From positions 1 through 36,487 of the forward strand of contig JAEWSN010000105.1 of NCBI GenBank assembly GCA_023459915.1: DNA of 36,487 nt, written 5' to 3'. The notes beneath the pieces are model-generated. The model was not told the DNA's origin and did not search any database. It saw only the letters and a list, made by a program, of their open reading frames with translations. Both the position numbers and the translations under genes were made by a program. Numbering within the stretch: the stretch's first letter is position 1; every line of letters starts with the position of its first letter. Below are positions 7,906 to 16,312 of this stretch, piece by piece. The stretch is from Bacillota bacterium (lineage in GTDB: Bacteria; Bacillota; Clostridia; DSM-8532).

Positions 7906-8842
7906 GCGCCTGCACGGTTTTTCGGACGGACTGGTACGCTTCCCGCAGGGAATGGACAATCCGGGCCAGCAGGTCCGGAGATGCGGAGCCCCCGTCCGGC
8001 AAGGCGCGGGCCTCCCGGATCAACGCAAGCGTCCGGGACAAGCGATCCGCCAAGTCCCGTTGCACGGTTTCGAGCAGGGAGGCCGTTTCTTCGGCGCGGG
8101 CCAGCTTTGTTTCCACCTGAACCTGTTGCGCAAGCTGGCGATTGGCGGCAGTCAGCTCCTTGTTCTTTTCCGCCAGACGGAGGGCGCGCAGCCGTTCCTC
8201 CCGGATGTCATGAAACAGCACCAGTGTGCCGACCCGTGCGTTGGGCTCCCTGTCCGTCACCGGGGCGCTGCCCACCAGAAAGACGTCCTCCCCGAGGGCG
8301 ATTTCGCCGGTCCATGAATCCCCGCTGTCGAAGGACACAGTGCCCGAGGTGGTTGAACCGGCATGGGCCTGCAGCGCGCGCGCCAGCTCGGAAAGCGTTT
8401 CACAGGACTGCCCGACGGCCTGCCACAGCCGTTCCGGATGGTTGATTTCCGTGATGCGCCGGCTCCAGTCGGCAATGACGATGATGTCATCCGTTTCCGC
8501 AAACACATGACGCAGATCCGGCGCGCTCACGCTTGCGCGGCCGCGCCGCGCGGCCGGCGACAGGTGGCGTATCAGCAGCAGCACAAAGCATCCCGCCGCC
8601 GCAAGGAAAATCCCGGGGGTCAGCCAGGGCGGCACGGAGATGGGCCGATGGTACTGGGTTGCGAGGACAAGGAACCGGATCGCCGCGCCCGCAAACAGCA
8701 GACACAGCGGAATCTGGCTGCCGCGCGGAAGCCAGGCCGGCAGACGTCCCACCCGGTGGACGATCAACAGGGACAGGCTTGCGAGCAGCAGCAGCAGCAG
8801 CGCGGAAAGCTGCGGCAGCAGATTGGGGTCGAGCATGCGCAT
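7883..8842 (-). CDS. Membrane PAS protein resembling a kinase without an ATPase domain
   Basis: 319 residues from the ATG at 8842, preceded by AGAGG; further upstream the frame is open but has no ribosome site. Three hydrophobic helices occupy about residues 8-85. A degenerate PAS-like domain follows (FAETDDIIVIADWSRR onward, about 105-205), then a long coiled coil (KNKELTAANRQLAQQ) and a helical hairpin ending LNDRKDA. There is no histidine in a dimerisation motif and no HATPase motif. It therefore looks like a sensor and dimerisation module only. The gene converges with the seven-TM kinase and overlaps it by 23 bases, suggesting a partner or modulator of that kinase; this is inference from position and architecture. 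Confidence 0.8.
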   Translation of the reverse strand: MRMLDPNLLPQLSALLLLLLASLSLLIVHRVGRLPAWLPRGSQIPLCLLFAGAAIRFLVLATQYHRPISVPPWLTPGIFLAAAGCFVLLLIRHLSPAARRGRASVSAPDLRHVFAETDDIIVIADWSRRITEINHPERLWQAVGQSCETLSELARALQAHAGSTTSGTVSFDSGDSWTGEIALGEDVFLVGSAPVTDREPNARVGTLVLFHDIREERLRALRLAEKNKELTAANRQLAQQVQVETKLARAEETASLLETVQRDLADRLSRTLALIREARALPDGGSASPDLLARIVHSLREAYQSVRKTVQALNDRKDA

Positions 8843-8967
8843 GGGATACCTCTTGCCGGCGGCGTGGATTTCCTTCAGTATATTACGCCGGCCGTTGAAT
8901 ATCCAAAACAATTTCGCCCTGAACCACGCGCGGGTTCCGCCTTCCGGAACGGGTTCAAATTGTCGGC

Positions 8968-8996
8968 TTGCGGCACGCCGCACGTCGCAATACAAT
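8968..8996 (+). promoter_or_regulatory. Sigma-70-type promoter for the glycoside-hydrolase-like gene
   Basis: TTGCGG at 8968-8973, a 17-base spacer and TACAAT at 8991-8996, 90 bases before the ATG at 9087. It lies in the intergenic gap after the minus-strand gene start at 8842. Confidence 0.55.
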
Positions 8997-9086
8997 GGGA
9001 GGGAAGGCGTGAACACGTTCCCACGGAGATACCGCAAGGGGTTTCGGAATCCGTTCCGCCTATCCTGACGCAACAAGGAGCAAGAG

Positions 9087-10973
9087 ATGAGCAACGGCAC
9101 ACGCTATGAAAACTTTCGGGCGGCCCTGTATGTCCGCGCGCTGGACATCGCCCCGCTCAAGGACGACATCCGGCCCATGACGGAGACCTTCGAGACCCTG
9201 TTCAAGTACGTCCGGTTCGGGAAAGTCTATCTGGAAACGCACCGTGACATGGTGATTCCGGACGAGGGCACGCTGGCCGCCCTGCGCGACTGGCTTCGGG
9301 CGAAGGGCATCGCGGTGTCCGGCGGCATCACCGTCACCATCGACGAAGCCGCGGATTTCAAGACCTACTGCTATTCGGATCCCTATTACCGCGACCGGCT
9401 CAAGTCACTGGTGGAGATGACCGCGCGTCTGTTCGACGAGATCGTGTTCGACGATTTCTTCTTCAACAACTGCAAATGCCCCAAGTGCGTGGCGGCCAAA
9501 GGGGAACAGACCTGGACAAAATTCCGTCTGGACCTGATGGCGCAGGCGTCCCGCGAGCTGGTGCTCGCGCCGGCGAAGGCCGTGAACCCGAAGGTGGAGG
9601 TGGTGATCAAGTACCCCAACTGGTACGACCATTTCCAGGGCCTCGGCTTCAATCTGGAAGTGCAGCCGCCGCTCTATGACGGCTTGTACACCGGCAATGA
9701 AACCCGTGACGCATATCACGGCGCGCAGCATCTGCAGCCGTACGAGAGTTATCTGGTGCAGCGGTTCTACGAGAACATCAAGCCGGGCGGCGTGCGTGGC
9801 GGGTGGGTGGATCCGTTCGGATCAAACACCCTCGACCGGTATGCCGAGCAGCTGTGGCTCACACTGCTGGCCAAATCCCCCGAAATCACCCTGTTCGATT
9901 ACCATTCCATCCAGATTCCCGTCCGGGACGCGCAGCGCGGGGCCTGGCAGGGAACCGGCACCAGCTTTTCCTTCGATGGAGCGACTGCCTGTGTGCGCAA
10001 CGCGGACGGCACCTTCAGCGGGGAGGCGAACCATTCGGTGGCGGCCGGCGCCGCGCTGGAGAAAATCGACAAGGTGCTGCCCCTGCTGGGAAACCCTGTC
10101 GGGGTGAAGATGTACAAGCCATATCATTCGCTGGGCGAGGATTTTCTGGTGAATTATCTGGGCATGATCGGTCTGCCGATGGATCTGGTGCCGCAGTTCC
10201 CGGAGGAAGCCAACACCGTGGTCCTGTCCGCGGCTGCGGCCCATGACCCCGATTTGGTCGCGAAAATCAAGAAGCAGCTCATGGACGGCAAGACGGTGGT
10301 CATCACCACCGGTCTGCTGGGCCTGTTGCAGGACAAGGGCCTGTGGGACATCGTGGAGATGCGGCGCACCGATCGCAAGATGGTGGCCGAGGAATTCCAG
10401 ATGGGCTGGAACCCGGCCACCTGCAAGGCGGACAAGCCTTTCCTGGTGCCCGTGGTGGAGTATCACACCAACGATTCCTGGGAAATTGTCAGCTGCAACT
10501 GCGGTGCGGCGGGCACGCCCATGTTCCACGCCGCCGACTACGGCAACAGCAAGCTGTTCGTGCTGACCATCCCGGACAACCCGGCCGACCTGTACCATCT
10601 GCCGGCGCCCGTGATTGGCCGCATTGCCCGCACCATCGCACAGGACATGCCCGTGCATCTGGAGGCCCCCGCGCAGGTGTCGCTGTTCTGCTATGACAAC
10701 GATACGGTGGTGGTGCACTCCTTCCGGGATGAACCGGCCGAGGTGAACCTGGTGGTGGGAGACGAAGTGACGGAGATACAGGATCTGTTCCCGGAAACGA
10801 CACCGGTGGATCCCATGGCGGCCATGTTCGGCGCGAAGCCGGAAGCACCTGCGACCATTATCCGTTCTGAGGAAATCGAGGGCGGGTTTGGCAGAAAGAC
10901 CGGGCTCCGCAAGGCGGCGGTGACGCTGAAACCCCATTCGTTCAAGGTGTTCCGGATCAACCGGAAGGCATAG
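9087..10973 (+). CDS. Putative glycoside-hydrolase-like TIM-barrel protein, unknown substrate
   Basis: 628 residues, cytoplasmic (no signal peptide). The N-terminal two thirds read as an alternating barrel: VYLETHRD near residue 48, a conserved acidic strand end DEIVFDDFFFNNCKCPKC near 116, YPNWYDHF near 180 and WVDPFG near 238. The middle region (about 330-500) resembles the amidotransferase-like trimerisation domain of GH42-type enzymes, and the end is a small beta domain with HSFRDEPAEVNL. The DDFFF motif and barrel resemble uncharacterised putative glycosidases in Firmicutes; I cannot assign an activity. The cysteines next to the acidic pair are unusual. ATG follows AAGGAGC. Single-gene unit with its own promoter and a strong terminator. 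Confidence 0.6.
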   Translation: MSNGTRYENFRAALYVRALDIAPLKDDIRPMTETFETLFKYVRFGKVYLETHRDMVIPDEGTLAALRDWLRAKGIAVSGGITVTIDEAADFKTYCYSDPYYRDRLKSLVEMTARLFDEIVFDDFFFNNCKCPKCVAAKGEQTWTKFRLDLMAQASRELVLAPAKAVNPKVEVVIKYPNWYDHFQGLGFNLEVQPPLYDGLYTGNETRDAYHGAQHLQPYESYLVQRFYENIKPGGVRGGWVDPFGSNTLDRYAEQLWLTLLAKSPEITLFDYHSIQIPVRDAQRGAWQGTGTSFSFDGATACVRNADGTFSGEANHSVAAGAALEKIDKVLPLLGNPVGVKMYKPYHSLGEDFLVNYLGMIGLPMDLVPQFPEEANTVVLSAAAAHDPDLVAKIKKQLMDGKTVVITTGLLGLLQDKGLWDIVEMRRTDRKMVAEEFQMGWNPATCKADKPFLVPVVEYHTNDSWEIVSCNCGAAGTPMFHAADYGNSKLFVLTIPDNPADLYHLPAPVIGRIARTIAQDMPVHLEAPAQVSLFCYDNDTVVVHSFRDEPAEVNLVVGDEVTEIQDLFPETTPVDPMAAMFGAKPEAPATIIRSEEIEGGFGRKTGLRKAAVTLKPHSFKVFRINRKA

Positions 10974-11001
10974 GGCGCAATTCCGATTTTTCATGAACAA
11001 G

Positions 11002-11045
11002 GCAGGGGCAGGGCCACCCGCGAGGGGTCCTGTCCCTGCTTTCGT
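11002..11045 (+). terminator. Rho-independent terminator candidate
   Basis: GCAGGGGCAGG (11002-11012) pairs with CCTGTCCCTGC (11029-11039) through 11 bp including one G-U. It is followed by TTTCGTCTGTTGTTG. It closes the hydrolase-like gene. Confidence 0.6.
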
Positions 11046-11130
11046 CTGTTGTTGTTGTCGGTTTGCCGGACGCGTCACATGGATGATTTTCCAGATCCCA
11101 TCAAAATTTCCGAATGATTGGTCAGCGCTG

Positions 11131-11158
11131 TTGCCGGCGGGAGAAAACTGGGTATATA
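11131..11158 (+). promoter_or_regulatory. Promoter candidate for the GGDEF-EAL gene
   Basis: TTGCCG at 11131-11136 and TATATA at 11153-11158 with a 16-base spacer (18 if the overlapping TATATA at 11155 is used), 38 bases before the chosen ATG at 11197. This placement supports the downstream start rather than the upstream in-frame ATG at 10993. Confidence 0.55.
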
Positions 11159-11196
11159 TAGGCGGTAAGTCGGAACACACAGGGGAAGGGATTGGG

Positions 11197-13092
11197 ATGA
11201 AGGACGAACAAAAGAGTGACAGTGGTCATGAGACGTTTTTTGCGCGGCTGATGCGGCGTGAGGACTACCGGCTACGACGTGGCGATGTGCCGTTGCTGGT
11301 GGCGGGTGCCCTGCTGTTTTTTGCCATGCTTTCGCTTCAAGGGAATCCACGGGTGCCCTTTTTGCTCAAGGGGGCGCTGGCCCAGGTTCAAGTGCTGATC
11401 TCCATTTTTGTGACGGCTGTGGTGCCCAGACGCGGGTTCATCACCATGAGCACCTGCAATCTCATTGCCGCGCTGGTCGTCGGGGTCACCATGTTTGTCC
11501 GACAGGATTTCACCCTGTTGTCCGGTGTGATTGTGCCCATCGGCACCTACATCACGCTGATTATCTTGGCTCTACTCTTCCGTCAGCTGTTCAGGCGGTA
11601 TCAGGAGGTGCGAAAGCAACAGACTGCGCTTCAATACGCCCATGATGAGATCGAGGCACGCGAGGAGGAAGTGGAGGCCCAGAACCGTCAGCTCGTGGAA
11701 TACAGCAAAATTCTGGAGGAAAACGAGCGGCAGCTGGCCTGGCTGGCGACCTATGATTCACTGACCGCCCTGCCCAACCGCAAGCGGCTCATGGATCGGC
11801 TGGGCGCCCGCATCCATGCCCTGGAGGAGGAGGGCCGGAACCTGCCGGGCGAAGGGCGGGAGATTGGCGTTGCCTTCATCGACCTCGACAATTTCAAGCA
11901 AATCAACGACAGCGCCGGCCACCATGTGGGCGACCAGGTGCTCAACATTGCGGTGTCCCGCATGCAGGGGCTGCTGCACGAAGAGGATCTGCTGGGCCGG
12001 CTGGGGGGCGACGAGTTTGCCCTGCTGGTGAACCGGCCGATGCGGGAGCAGGAGATGTTCCAGTACATGGAGGAGCTTCGAAAAGCGTTGGAACAGCCGG
12101 TGGAACTCGGAAACTATGTCTTCTCCATCAGCGGCAGCTTCGGGGTTGCCGTGTATCCGCAAGATGGCCGCTCGGTGACGGATCTGCTCAAATGCGCCGA
12201 CACCGCCATGTACAAGGCCAAGGAGTCCGGACGCAATGTCATCCGCTTTTTTGATCGGCAGATGGAGGAGGAGATCCGGGAACGCATGGAGATGGAGAGC
12301 CTGCTGGTCAACGCCATCGAGCGGGAGGAAATCCATCTGGTGTATCAGCCGCAATTCCAGACATCCACTTTGCAAATCCGCGGCGTGGAGGCGCTGGCCC
12401 GCTGGCAGTCCGCCGAGCTGGGCAACATCCCGCCCGACAAGTTCATCCCCCTCGCGGAGGCGCAGGGCCATATCCTGCCGCTTGGAAAATGGGTGTTGCG
12501 CAACGCCTGCATGGACATGCGCAGGCTGCAGGAGGATCTCGGCCGGCGGTTCATCCTTGCGGTCAACATTTCCGCCGCGCAGATTTACCACCCGTTGTTT
12601 GTGGACATGGTGCGCGAGGTGCTCGAGGAAACGGGATATCCGGCGGAATGGCTGGAGCTGGAGATCACGGAGTCCGTGGTCATCGCCTCGTTCGAGTCCG
12701 TGGTGCGGCATCTGGACGCCCTGCGCGCGCTGGGGGTCGGCATCGCGCTGGACGATTTCGGCACGGGCTTCTCCTCCCTGTACTATCTGCAGGAGTTGCC
12801 GATTGACATCCTGAAGGTCGATCGATCCTTCATCCAGAACATTGGCGCGGAAGCGGGACGGGATCAGGTGGTCAGCGGCATCATTCTCCTGTCGCACCGG
12901 CTGGGCCTGTCCGTGGTGGCCGAGGGCGTGGAAACCGAACCGCAACGCCAGTTCTTGCGGGCCCACGCGTGCGACATGCTGCAAGGGTTCCTGCTGGCCA
13001 GACCGCTCCGGTATGAGGCGCTGCAAACGCGCATGCTTGAGGAAAAGGCCTCCGGACACACTTCCCAAGAGGTTTCCACTGTGATTCAATAG
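11197..13092 (+). CDS. Membrane GGDEF-EAL cyclic-di-GMP protein
   Basis: 631 residues from the ATG at 11197, placed after AGGGGAAGGG. The order is: membrane region of several helices (about residues 30-135), coiled coil (HDEIEAREEEVEAQ, about 140-180), GGDEF domain with intact GGDEF at 270-274, EAL domain with EAL at 398-400, LEITES, LDDFGTG, LKVDRSF and AEGVET. Both active sites look complete, so it could make or degrade cyclic di-GMP. The position of the product-inhibition RxxD site upstream of GGDEF reads HEED, so the allosteric Arg is missing. It has no separate sensory domain beyond the membrane part. Followed after 27 bases by the DUF5058 gene, so co-transcription is possible. Confidence 0.95.
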   Translation: MKDEQKSDSGHETFFARLMRREDYRLRRGDVPLLVAGALLFFAMLSLQGNPRVPFLLKGALAQVQVLISIFVTAVVPRRGFITMSTCNLIAALVVGVTMFVRQDFTLLSGVIVPIGTYITLIILALLFRQLFRRYQEVRKQQTALQYAHDEIEAREEEVEAQNRQLVEYSKILEENERQLAWLATYDSLTALPNRKRLMDRLGARIHALEEEGRNLPGEGREIGVAFIDLDNFKQINDSAGHHVGDQVLNIAVSRMQGLLHEEDLLGRLGGDEFALLVNRPMREQEMFQYMEELRKALEQPVELGNYVFSISGSFGVAVYPQDGRSVTDLLKCADTAMYKAKESGRNVIRFFDRQMEEEIRERMEMESLLVNAIEREEIHLVYQPQFQTSTLQIRGVEALARWQSAELGNIPPDKFIPLAEAQGHILPLGKWVLRNACMDMRRLQEDLGRRFILAVNISAAQIYHPLFVDMVREVLEETGYPAEWLELEITESVVIASFESVVRHLDALRALGVGIALDDFGTGFSSLYYLQELPIDILKVDRSFIQNIGAEAGRDQVVSGIILLSHRLGLSVVAEGVETEPQRQFLRAHACDMLQGFLLARPLRYEALQTRMLEEKASGHTSQEVSTVIQ

Positions 13093-13119
13093 TGGCAGTA
13101 TCTTTCAGGAGGTTCTGCC

Positions 13120-13836
13120 ATGGCCGAATATTTGTCCATTGCCAACCATCCGCTCATCTTTGCCATCTGTGGCGTCGTGTTGTTCGTGATCCTCATCCAA
13201 TCGCTGATCTCCCTGCGCATCGCCTGGCGCCGCGGGCTTGAGATTGGCATGGACAGGCAGCGGATGCGGGCGGTCATCCGTTCCAGCGCGGTTTTCTCCA
13301 TTGTGCCCTCCCTGCCGATTGTGCTGTCCCTGATGGCCATCGCGCCGGTGCTGGGTCTGCCGTTCTCCTGGATGCGCCTGTCTGTCATCGGCTCGGCACC
13401 CTATGAGCTCATTGCCGCCGGCATCGGCGCCAAGAGCATGGGCATTGCCGATCTGGGTGCGCCCGGCTATACCGCGCAGGTTTTTGGCAATTCCATGTGG
13501 GTGATGACCATTGGCATTCTCACCGGGCTGCTGTTGAGCATCTTCACGCTCAAACGCTACCAGCATGGCATGAAGAACATCGGGAAGAAAGACAACCAGT
13601 GGGCGGCCATTCTGGTCAATGCCCTGTTTTTCGGCATGTTGTCCGTCTTTATCGGCCCGCCGGCCGTGGCCGGTGGAACCCCGCTGCTGGTGCTGCTGTT
13701 CAGCGCGGCCGTGATGCTGGGGCTCACGTTCCTGGCCAAACGGATCAAGAGCCGCAGCATGGAGGAATTCGCGATGTCGCTGTCCATGCTGGCCGGCATG
13801 GCGTTTGCGGTGCTGCTGCAGGGCGCGGGGAGGTAA
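13120..13836 (+). CDS. DUF5058 family membrane protein
   Basis: 238 residues with about five or six transmembrane segments. The ATG follows AGGAGG. It has the family look of DUF5058: an N-terminal helix, an amphipathic RIAWRRGLEIGM segment, and a conserved central AGIGAKSMGIADLG motif between helices (about residues 99-112). Function is not established. The next gene starts three bases after its stop and is also a membrane protein of similar size, and an M20 peptidase follows; the pair probably forms a two-subunit transporter, by inference from size match and tight coupling. Confidence 0.8.
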   Translation: MAEYLSIANHPLIFAICGVVLFVILIQSLISLRIAWRRGLEIGMDRQRMRAVIRSSAVFSIVPSLPIVLSLMAIAPVLGLPFSWMRLSVIGSAPYELIAAGIGAKSMGIADLGAPGYTAQVFGNSMWVMTIGILTGLLLSIFTLKRYQHGMKNIGKKDNQWAAILVNALFFGMLSVFIGPPAVAGGTPLLVLLFSAAVMLGLTFLAKRIKSRSMEEFAMSLSMLAGMAFAVLLQGAGR

Positions 13837-13839
13837 GCG

Positions 13840-14550
13840 ATGGGAGAGAACATGCGCAAGACGCAACAGAACCAGGCAACAAAAAGTGGACGGGTGCCGT
13901 ACGATCAGGGCATCCACCGGTTCGGCCGCATCTACAATTCCGTGGTGGTGCTGCTCCTGCTGGCGGTGCCCTATGCCGTCTGCCTGTATTTCGACATTTT
14001 TCCGCCGGTGAACAACCTGCTCAAGGGACTTGGCATGGTGGCCATGGTGTATGTGCCCATCGCCATTGCGGAATACCTCACCTATGTGCCCATGCTGGGG
14101 TCGAACGCGTCCTATCTGGTGTTCGTCACGGGCAACCTCACCAATTTGAAGATTCCCTGTGCCATGATGAGCATGGAAACCGCGGGCGTGAAGCCGCAGA
14201 CCGACGAGGGGGAAGTGGTGGCGGGCCTTTCCGTGGCCACCTCGTCGATTGTGACGCTGGGCATCGTGTTTGTGGGCATGCTGCTGATTGTGCCGCTGAC
14301 CCCCGTGCTGCAGTCGCCCGCGCTCAAGCCGGCGTTCGAGCACCTGATGCCCGCCCTGTTCGGGGCGCTGGGTGCCTACTGGGTACAGAAACAGTGGAAA
14401 CTGGCTGTTGTGCCGATTGTGCTGGTGGTGCTGATTTTCCTGCTCATTGATGTGCCGGCCGGTGTGGAGGGCGCGCTCATTCCGGTCATGGGGCTGGTTT
14501 CCGTTCTGGCCGCCCGCCTGATGTACAAGAAGGGCTTTGTCGGGGTCTGA
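13840..14550 (+). CDS. Membrane protein partner of DUF5058
   Basis: 236 residues. An approximately 30-residue polar N-terminus is followed by about six hydrophobic segments. A conserved-looking intramembrane region reads GNLTNLKIPCAMMSMETAGV (about residues 99-118), then an acidic loop TDEGEVVAGL. The ribosome site GGGAGGT lies within the last codons of the preceding DUF5058 gene, and the gap is three bases, so translation is coupled. I do not recognise a named family. A hairpin after the stop separates it from the M20 peptidase. Most likely the second half of a heteromeric transporter; not demonstrated. Confidence 0.75.
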   Translation: MGENMRKTQQNQATKSGRVPYDQGIHRFGRIYNSVVVLLLLAVPYAVCLYFDIFPPVNNLLKGLGMVAMVYVPIAIAEYLTYVPMLGSNASYLVFVTGNLTNLKIPCAMMSMETAGVKPQTDEGEVVAGLSVATSSIVTLGIVFVGMLLIVPLTPVLQSPALKPAFEHLMPALFGALGAYWVQKQWKLAVVPIVLVVLIFLLIDVPAGVEGALIPVMGLVSVLAARLMYKKGFVGV

Positions 14551-14558
14551 ATCCGAAT

Positions 14559-14600
14559 GGGGTCAGGCCCCCTCAAGGTCACTGCAGGGGGCCTGACCCC
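14559..14600 (+). terminator. Perfect 15-bp hairpin between membrane protein and M20 peptidase genes
   Basis: GGGGTCAGGCCCCCT pairs with AGGGGGCCTGACCCC across a 12-base loop. Downstream is ACCGTTTTCC, so only a weak U-run. It may be a terminator or attenuator within the operon, or a dispersed palindromic element of the GGGGTCAGG type seen in many genomes. Confidence 0.5.
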
Positions 14601-14635
14601 ACCGTTTTCCACCGTTTCACCCAAGGAGGTTTGTC

Positions 14636-16081
14636 ATGCCTGTGCTTTGGATTTGTCTCGGTTTGCTGTTGTTGCTGGCCGCCATCGTCCTGGTGCGCGC
14701 CATCCGTTTCGTGCCGGCAGCGGCGGCGACAAAACGCGCCCCGCTGCGCATGCCGGAGAACCCGAACTCCGTGGCGGAAAAGCTGTCCGCCGCGATTCGG
14801 CAGCCCACCATCTCGTTCGCGCCGGGCCATCCGGAACGGGAGGCGGCCATGAAGGCCCTGCATGCCGAGCTGGAGCGTCTGTTCCCGAAGTTTCATGCGG
14901 TTACGGAAAAGCATGTCATCAACGAATTCAGTCTGGCGTATCGCTGGAAGGGCAAAACCGGTGACAATCCCGCCCTCGTCATGGCGCACATGGACGTGGT
15001 GCCGATTGCGTCCGGCACGGAAGCGGACTGGACACATCCCCCCTTCTCCGGAGCCATCGCGGACGGATTTGTCTGGGGGCGTGGCGCGCTGGACATCAAG
15101 AGTCACCTCGTCTGCTCGCTGGAGGCGGCCGAGTGGCTGATGACCGAAGACTTTGTGCCGGAGCACGACTATTGGTTCGCGTTTGGCCACGACGAGGAAA
15201 TCGGCGGGGTCGACGGGGCGACGAAGATGGCGGAATGGTTTGCGGCGCAGGGCATCCGGTTTTCCTGGCTGCTCGATGAGGGCGGCGCGGTGCAGGAGGG
15301 TGCGCTCAAGGGATTGGAACGGCCGTTGGCGCTGATCGGCATCGGGGAAAAAGGCTATGCGGACATCCGCTTTTCCGCGCGCGACGAGGGCGGCCACGCC
15401 TCCATGCCGCCCCGGCATACGGCGCTGGGGCATGTGGCGACTTTCCTGCACAAGCTGGAACGGACGCCCATGAAGGCCCGGCTGGTGCCGCCTGTGCGGC
15501 TGTTCCTGGACAAGGTGGGCCGCGAGCTGCCCTTCGGGTTGCGGCTCATCCTGGCCAACCTGTGGCTGTTCGAGCCGCTGTTCCTGAAGGTGTTCAGCGC
15601 CGGCCGGACGGGGAATGCCATGGTGCGCACCACGGCCGCGCCCACCATGGCCCAGGCCAGCAACGCCATGAACGTGCTGCCGCAAAAGGCGGAGGCGGTC
15701 GCCAACTTCCGGATTCTGCATGGGGATACCTGTGAAACGCTGATGGCACATCTGCGCAACATCGTCGGGGATGCCGGCATCGCCATCGAGCCGGACAAGA
15801 TGAACGATCCGTCCGCCATTTCCTCAACCGCGCATCCCGCCTGGGACCGGATGGTGGCCGGCGTGGAGGCGCTGTATCCCGAGGCGCTGGCAGTCCCGTA
15901 CCTGATGATGGGGGCCACGGACGCCAGAAAATACGAGGCGGTCTCGGACAACCAGTACCGGTTTACGCCCTACCGCATCACTATGACGGATCTCAAGGGC
16001 GTGCACGGTACCAATGAACGGATTTCCCTGGACAATCTCAACCGCTGCGTGGCCTTCTTCCGGCACATGCTGGAAGGATGA
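14636..16081 (+). CDS. Membrane-anchored M20 metallopeptidase (PM20D1/CPS1-like)
   Basis: 481 residues. A single N-terminal hydrophobic helix (about residues 3-22) anchors a two-zinc M20 catalytic domain. Visible ligands and catalytic residues: H118 and D120 in AHMDVVP, D153 in GALDIKSH, the Glu pair in DEEIGG (187-188) and H457 in HGTNERI. The internal dimerisation domain lies about 240-370. The length, anchor and VVP/WTHPPF pattern match the carboxypeptidase S/PM20D1 branch, which hydrolyses N-acyl amino acids or dipeptides. AAGGAGG precedes the ATG. It follows the two membrane proteins by 85 bases containing a hairpin, so it may hydrolyse a substrate moved by them. Confidence 0.92.
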   Translation: MPVLWICLGLLLLLAAIVLVRAIRFVPAAAATKRAPLRMPENPNSVAEKLSAAIRQPTISFAPGHPEREAAMKALHAELERLFPKFHAVTEKHVINEFSLAYRWKGKTGDNPALVMAHMDVVPIASGTEADWTHPPFSGAIADGFVWGRGALDIKSHLVCSLEAAEWLMTEDFVPEHDYWFAFGHDEEIGGVDGATKMAEWFAAQGIRFSWLLDEGGAVQEGALKGLERPLALIGIGEKGYADIRFSARDEGGHASMPPRHTALGHVATFLHKLERTPMKARLVPPVRLFLDKVGRELPFGLRLILANLWLFEPLFLKVFSAGRTGNAMVRTTAAPTMAQASNAMNVLPQKAEAVANFRILHGDTCETLMAHLRNIVGDAGIAIEPDKMNDPSAISSTAHPAWDRMVAGVEALYPEALAVPYLMMGATDARKYEAVSDNQYRFTPYRITMTDLKGVHGTNERISLDNLNRCVAFFRHMLEG

Positions 16082-16212
16082 TGCCCGTGCGGAAACACCC
16101 GGAGATCGTTACTGTTGCCGAAACCAGTGATTCGGTGGAAGACGGCGACGGATGACAACAGACGGCAGGCGGTTGACGACAGGTGGTTGCCGGCATGCCA
16201 TAGCAAAGCCGG

Positions 16213-16297
16213 GGACAACGGGCCAATGGACAACGGGACAGTGGAACAACGGGTGGACAACAGGACAATGGGACAACGGGTGGACAACAGGTTGAAC
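16213..16297 (+). repeat. Tandem array, alternating 15- and 12-bp units
   Basis: Units GGACAACGGGCCAAT, GGACAACGGGACAGT, GGAACAACGGGT, GGACAACAGGACAAT, GGGACAACGGGT, GGACAACAGGTTGAA. The array fills most of the 231-base gap before the HAD gene and ends about 15 bases before its ATG, so it is in or next to the leader. Confidence 0.85.
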
Positions 16298-16312
16298 AGA
16301 AAGGACAGCGAA

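Noticed and set aside
10993..11196. N-terminal extension of the GGDEF-EAL protein from the ATG at 10993
   Set aside because: This part contains a terminator hairpin and a promoter-like pair, and the ATG at 11197 has a better ribosome site.
14559..14600. Mobile element end (GGGGTCAGG palindrome)
   Set aside because: A single palindrome without a transposase, target duplication or second copy in the window; recorded as a hairpin only.
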